Source: Nocardia aurea | GTDB taxonomy: Bacteria > Actinomycetota > Actinomycetes > Mycobacteriales > Mycobacteriaceae | DNA: 64,000 bases | Direction of reading: 5' to 3' | NCBI RefSeq assembly: GCF_003123685.1 | Contig: NZ_QCYJ01000132.1 | Coordinates: 62,001 to 126,000 of the forward strand | Shown here: positions 60,869 through 64,000 of the stretch, piece by piece | How the letters are laid out: each line of letters begins with the position of its first letter | How positions within the stretch are numbered: position 1 is the stretch's first letter | Notes under the pieces: generated by a model | Told to the model about the DNA's origin: nothing | The model's database searches: none | What the model saw: only the letters and a program-made list of their open reading frames with translations | Translations under genes and position numbers: made by a program

Positions 60869-61702
60869 TCAGCTGGCGTGAGCAGTCCGGTCCCACGCCG
60901 CGGTCTCCACTGCGGCGTGTGGTCGGGTGCGGGCGCGGCGGCGACGGGCGAGGGCGCTGTCACCGAATTCGGTGGTGACGATCTCGGTCCGGGGCGGTCG
61001 CTGATGCCAGTACGGGTCGTGGAAGGCGGTATCGACACTGCATCCGGGTTCGAGGGTGATGCCGGTGCCGGAGGAGAAACGCTTGTACTCGGCGTCGCCC
61101 TGCCCGTCGCGCATCGCCTGGCCTCCGCTGTACTTGAAGGGCGCTGAGGACTGCGGGACCAGGAAGACTCCGTGACTGGCAAGGTGGGAAGCCAAAGCGA
61201 TCACGTGGTACTCGAATTTGGATCCGAGGAATCCGGGGGCGTTGCCGCTGCGAGGATGGTTGCCGAAAGGCGGGTTGGCGATCGCGGTATCGAACAACCG
61301 CCACCGGTAGCGCCCGACATCGAACACATCGGCGCAGACCCAGGTGGCCTCGGGAACCAGCTTCATCCCGACGGCCACGAATGCGGGATCAGCTTCCACA
61401 CAGACGATTTCGCGCGGCGGTCGCCCGTTGGCCTGCTCTGAGGGGTTGCGGCAGGCGAAAGCCAGCGCGCCGATCCCGGCGCACAGGTCGATCACCCGGT
61501 TACCGATGACATCCAGCGACATACAGTCCGCGAGATCGGTGGGGGTGAAGAACGCGCCACCGGGAGGGTGGTTCTGGTTCGCCGATTCCTGGAAGTGGGT
61601 GAGGACGAAGCGTTTCTCCTCCTCGTCCAGATCGCGGCGCAGCCCGGCCAACCCGAGCGCTTCGCGATGCGCGTCGGCCTGCGCGCGAGTGAGTCTGCCC
61701 AT
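60869..61702 (-). CDS. N6-type DNA methyltransferase
   Basis: 277 residues from the ATG at 61702 (GGAGG upstream). SAM motif VIDLCAGIGALAFAC and catalytic IANPPFGNHP (NPPF) are in standard order, with GAFFTPTDLAD upstream as in class I enzymes. The frame is open much further upstream, but that stretch has no protein character. No restriction gene is next to it, so it may be an orphan or anti-restriction methylase of the element. It could also modify something other than DNA. Confidence 0.85.
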   Translation of the reverse strand: MGRLTRAQADAHREALGLAGLRRDLDEEEKRFVLTHFQESANQNHPPGGAFFTPTDLADCMSLDVIGNRVIDLCAGIGALAFACRNPSEQANGRPPREIVCVEADPAFVAVGMKLVPEATWVCADVFDVGRYRWRLFDTAIANPPFGNHPRSGNAPGFLGSKFEYHVIALASHLASHGVFLVPQSSAPFKYSGGQAMRDGQGDAEYKRFSSGTGITLEPGCSVDTAFHDPYWHQRPPRTEIVTTEFGDSALARRRRARTRPHAAVETAAWDRTAHAS

Positions 61703-61731
61703 GACGATCGACCTCCGAACACAGCAAAGAC

Positions 61732-61758
61732 GCCGCACCCCGGGCACAGGGGTGCGGC
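61732..61758. repeat. 10-bp perfect hairpin upstream of the methyltransferase gene
   Basis: GCCGCACCCC (61732-61741) and its reverse complement (61749-61758) with a 7-base loop, in the 100-bp gap before the methyltransferase start. It is placed like the hairpin before the ParB-like gene. Confidence 0.55.
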
Positions 61759-61802
61759 GAAAGGTGGTTGGGATGTGGAAAATGGTTGGTGTCGTGCGGG
61801 TT

Positions 61803-62450
61803 TCAGGTGCGTGGGGTGTGCGGCGCGGGTTGTGCGGGTGCGCGCAGGATCTCGAATGCGCGCAGCGCCCACCCTGGGGCGGCGCGCAGCAGGGGACTGT
61901 TCGTGACGGTCCCGGCATCGGTGATCTCGGCGCGCCGCCACTGGGTGGGGGAGCACACCATGACCTGTTGGACGGTGCCGACGCCGTGGCCGTAGGTGTA
62001 GGTGCGGTCCAACCGGATGACCGCCCCGACCGTGTCGCGGGCGCGTCGGCGGGCATCGGCCACGGCGCGGTGATGGCGGAGCGCTTCGGTCCGCCACCGG
62101 CAGGCATGCGGATGTTCGCTGGGGGTGAGAGCTTCGAGCACGCGGCGGGTGACGCCGTGGTGCTGGACCGGTCCTTCGGTCTCGTGCAAGTGCTTGACGA
62201 CGATCTCGGAGGACCCGCTGCGGTGGCTGCGCAGGTACAGCACCACGTGCGCTGACACCGTCTCCGGCGTGGTGGTGTCGGTGATCGCGGCGTAGAGGGC
62301 ATAGGACCAGCCGCCCCGGTGGCCGGTGCCCAGCGCGGTGCGGCAGTGGGCCACGACCCGGTGCCCGTCGCGCAGTTGTTCGCGTAGGTTGTCCAGGACG
62401 AAGCGGTGTGTGTCGACCGAGGCCGACACCTGGTATCCGGTCGAACCCAT
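61803..62450 (-). CDS. Hypothetical protein of the element
   Basis: 215 residues from the ATG at 62450 with GGAGGAG upstream. MGSTGYQVSASVDTHRFVLD, ALGTGHRGGWSYALYAAITD and VVKHLHETEGPVQHHGVTRR suggest a soluble alpha/beta protein. It seems to match a group of plasmid-encoded actinobacterial proteins of unknown function, but I cannot name it surely. Confidence 0.65.
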   Translation of the reverse strand: MGSTGYQVSASVDTHRFVLDNLREQLRDGHRVVAHCRTALGTGHRGGWSYALYAAITDTTTPETVSAHVVLYLRSHRSGSSEIVVKHLHETEGPVQHHGVTRRVLEALTPSEHPHACRWRTEALRHHRAVADARRRARDTVGAVIRLDRTYTYGHGVGTVQQVMVCSPTQWRRAEITDAGTVTNSPLLRAAPGWALRAFEILRAPAQPAPHTPRT

Positions 62451-62492
62451 GCTGGTCTCCTCCCGATGCGGGCGCCACGAGGGCGCGGGTGG

Positions 62493-63324
62493 TCAACAGT
62501 TGTCCTTGCTCGGTGGCGTCGACGAGGTCGGTGACCGGTCGGGGTTGCTGTCGGGACCGTCGAGGACTGCCCGCAGGTCGTGGACCCGGGCGGGTCCGAG
62601 GTGGTGGGCGATAGGTATCCCGGGCGACTCCGGTGAAGCGGCGGCGGTGGGCTGGTGGTTGGGCAGCGCCTCGAGCCAGTCGAGGACTCCCCGAAGATCG
62701 GGGCGGGCCACGACGGTGATGCCTTCGATCGGGTCGAGGTCGTCGGTGTTCTCGCCTGCGGCGATGACGACGTGCCGGAATTCCGCGCGCGCTGCCGCCG
62801 CGATCATGGTCCTCAGCGCGTGGGGTGGGTGGCTGGGGCGCAGGCGGCCGTCGAGGCCGACCTCGGCGAGGAACACGACATGGTCGAGTAACCCCCGCCA
62901 CGGCGGGTCGAGGGCGAGCTGGTGCACGGTGACCGCGACCGCCAGATCGTGCGGTGGCCGGTGGCCGGTGGCCGGAGCCGCCGAGTCGGTAGAGGCGATA
63001 CGGGTCGTTCGGATATCCGGCGTCGCTGTTGATCAGATCCGCGCGGACCCGATTCCGGGGCTCGGGCGAGACCGGGTACGCGAGCACCGATTCGGCGACC
63101 GGGTCCGCGACGGCCGTGAAACTGGCGGCGATCATGGCCAGGTCGGTGCCACCGGAGCCGGTGAGGGTCACCGTCCAGGCGAAAGTATCGATCACAAGGG
63201 TTCTCCGTTCGGTCGTCCCGGGGATGTCGTCGCCGGGAAACAGCTCGGCGGGCAGGCCACCGCAGACGAGACAGATGTCACGGAACACCGCGGCCGGGGG
63301 GGTGAGGTGCTCGGCGCTGTTCAT
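62493..63324 (-). pseudogene. ComM/Mg-chelatase-like gene broken by a 7-bp repeat expansion
   Basis: ATG 63324 overlaps the stop of the upstream gene (ATGA). The first frame gives CLVCGGLPAELFPG, AWTVTLTGSGGTDLAMIAAS and PEPRNRVRADLINSDAGYPN, like the ChlI N-terminal part of ComM. The second frame continues PPHDLAVAVTVHQLALDPPW, LLDHVVFLAEVGLDGRLRPS and AEFRHVVIAAGENTDDL, the next ComM block. Between them GGTGGCC is repeated three times (62953-62973). Removing one unit joins the frames to a 274-residue protein. As it stands the gene is out of frame, or phase-off. Confidence 0.75.
62953..62973. repeat. Three tandem copies of a 7-bp unit
   Basis: GGTGGCC occurs three times in a row inside the ComM-like gene. 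Each unit changes the reading frame by one base, so copy number determines whether the gene is in frame. Confidence 0.9.
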
Positions 63325-63920
63325 CGCGGTATCCGTTCGGCCGGTGCGTGGATCGGTGTGTGGGCTTCCGGGGTGGGCTGATCGGGGGCCTGGGTGCCGA
63401 AGGCGGTGAGGGGGCGGCCCGCACGCCAGTTGGTCCAGGCATCGGCGATATTGGGGCGCGACCCGCCCGCGGCCACGAGCACGGCGTAGGCGTGGGCGAA
63501 ATCGACCGCGTCACCGGACCCGACACCGGCCGCGTCACACCAGCCACGCACATAACCGAGAGCCTCGGCACACAGCCACCACGCCGTCCGGTTCCCCAAC
63601 GCCGCGTCGTACTCCTCGAAACGCGGCACCCGCTCGACCGAGACCCGGGCGGGGGCCAGGTTCGCGGTGAGATCACCGGCGACCCGCCACGCGACCCACG
63701 CCTCCGCCAGACCGGGCACGGAAACCTCAGCGTCGGTCAAGGATTCGGTGACGCGCTCGGCGTAGGCGGACGCGAACGCTCGGGCGGTGGCGGCTTCGGG
63801 GGTGGAAGGATACTGGATGTGCAACACACCCCAGACGAAGCTCTCGGCACGCGCGTAAGCGGTCTCGATACGGGTACGGATATCGGTGGCGGACGGGTCG
63901 GTGGGCACGGGTGTAGACAT
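63321..63920 (-). CDS. Hypothetical protein of the element
   Basis: 199 residues from the ATG at 63920 with AAGGAG upstream. Two similar segments are visible: AYARAESFVWGVLHIQYPST and on, VPGLAEAWVAWRVAGDLTAN against RPNIADAWTNWRAGRPLTAF. No family recognised. Its stop overlaps the ComM-like start (ATGA). Confidence 0.65.
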   Translation of the reverse strand: MSTPVPTDPSATDIRTRIETAYARAESFVWGVLHIQYPSTPEAATARAFASAYAERVTESLTDAEVSVPGLAEAWVAWRVAGDLTANLAPARVSVERVPRFEEYDAALGNRTAWWLCAEALGYVRGWCDAAGVGSGDAVDFAHAYAVLVAAGGSRPNIADAWTNWRAGRPLTAFGTQAPDQPTPEAHTPIHAPAERIPR

Positions 63921-64000
63921 GGGGCGATGACTCCTTCGAAGGGAACGACAACACCGCAGCCGGTGTAGGGCGAGATGGCATATCGGCCGCACTGGCAGTG

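Larger units (their letters stand above)
56860..64000. mobile_element. Plasmid or integrative-element segment, right part of the window
   Basis: From the junction to the end of the window all genes are on the minus strand, closely spaced, each with an AGGAG-type ribosome site, and include ParB-like, DUF932, DNA methyltransferase and ComM-like genes, which are typical of actinobacterial plasmids and conjugative elements. Left of the junction genes are chromosomal catabolism genes. No integrase, replication gene, tRNA or att repeat is visible here, so the kind of element is open. The gap 63921-64000 shows no gene. Confidence 0.6.

Noticed and set aside
60869..62302. Longer reading of the methyltransferase frame
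   Set aside because: The part upstream of 61702 is low-complexity Pro/Arg/Ala and overlaps another gene; the ATG at 61702 has a ribosome site and starts the homologous region.

Overview
The window is high-GC actinobacterial DNA, most likely from a mycolic-acid-containing genus such as Nocardia or Rhodococcus. This rests on GTG starts, ATGA/GTGA gene overlaps, a conservon, a DUF3068 protein, two P450 systems with small 3Fe-4S ferredoxins, and many acyl-CoA enzymes. No tRNA, rRNA or CRISPR was seen.

1-20 kb: a cut-off PAS/GAF sensor gene and a LuxR-type ATPase regulator run leftwards. Divergent from them is a catabolic operon: aldehyde dehydrogenase, ferredoxin, P450, zinc alcohol dehydrogenase, a membrane-anchored protein of the linalool dehydratase/isomerase family, a coupled small ORF and a CtaG-like membrane protein. 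This set looks like monoterpene-alcohol oxidation. MaoC hydratase, SDR and a receiver-only response regulator follow on the minus strand. Then come an amidohydrolase, an acyl-CoA ligase, a dihydropteroate synthase paralogue and a flavin/2Fe-2S reductase. A 28-bp promoter element occurs before the aldehyde dehydrogenase operon, before the reductase, and in a decayed duplicate of the folP-reductase segment that also carries IS110 debris.

20-29.5 kb: DUF3068 protein, FdhF/YdeP-type formate dehydrogenase with FdhD, a complete conservon (CvnA-B-C-D), two coupled small ORFs, and a ruined second cvnD.

29.5-46 kb: a second catabolic block. Minus strand: acetoacetyl-CoA synthetase, enoyl-CoA hydratase, PabB, and a GcvT/LigM-type THF-dependent demethylase. 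Plus strand: a LuxR-ATPase regulator, PurU, FolD, bicupin, HpcH/HpaI aldolase, extradiol dioxygenase, SnoaL-like protein, hydrolase and thiolase. The motif CCCCAGGGG lies upstream of the demethylase, the regulator and purU. The genes suggest O-demethylation of a methoxylated aromatic, extradiol ring cleavage, entry to acetyl-CoA, and C1 disposal through FolD, PurU and formate dehydrogenase.

46-57 kb: a secreted glycine-rich protein, then SDR, TetR, aldehyde dehydrogenase, ferredoxin, ferredoxin reductase, P450, NMO-type flavoprotein, acyl-CoA dehydrogenase and the first 28 or so codons of an acyl-CoA synthetase.

57-64 kb: that synthetase is cut by a junction near 56.87 kb. Beyond it all genes run leftwards and look like plasmid or integrative-element backbone: C-terminally cut ParB-like protein, small zinc-ribbon-like protein, DUF932, DNA methyltransferase, a ComM-like gene broken by a third copy of a 7-bp repeat, and several unknowns.
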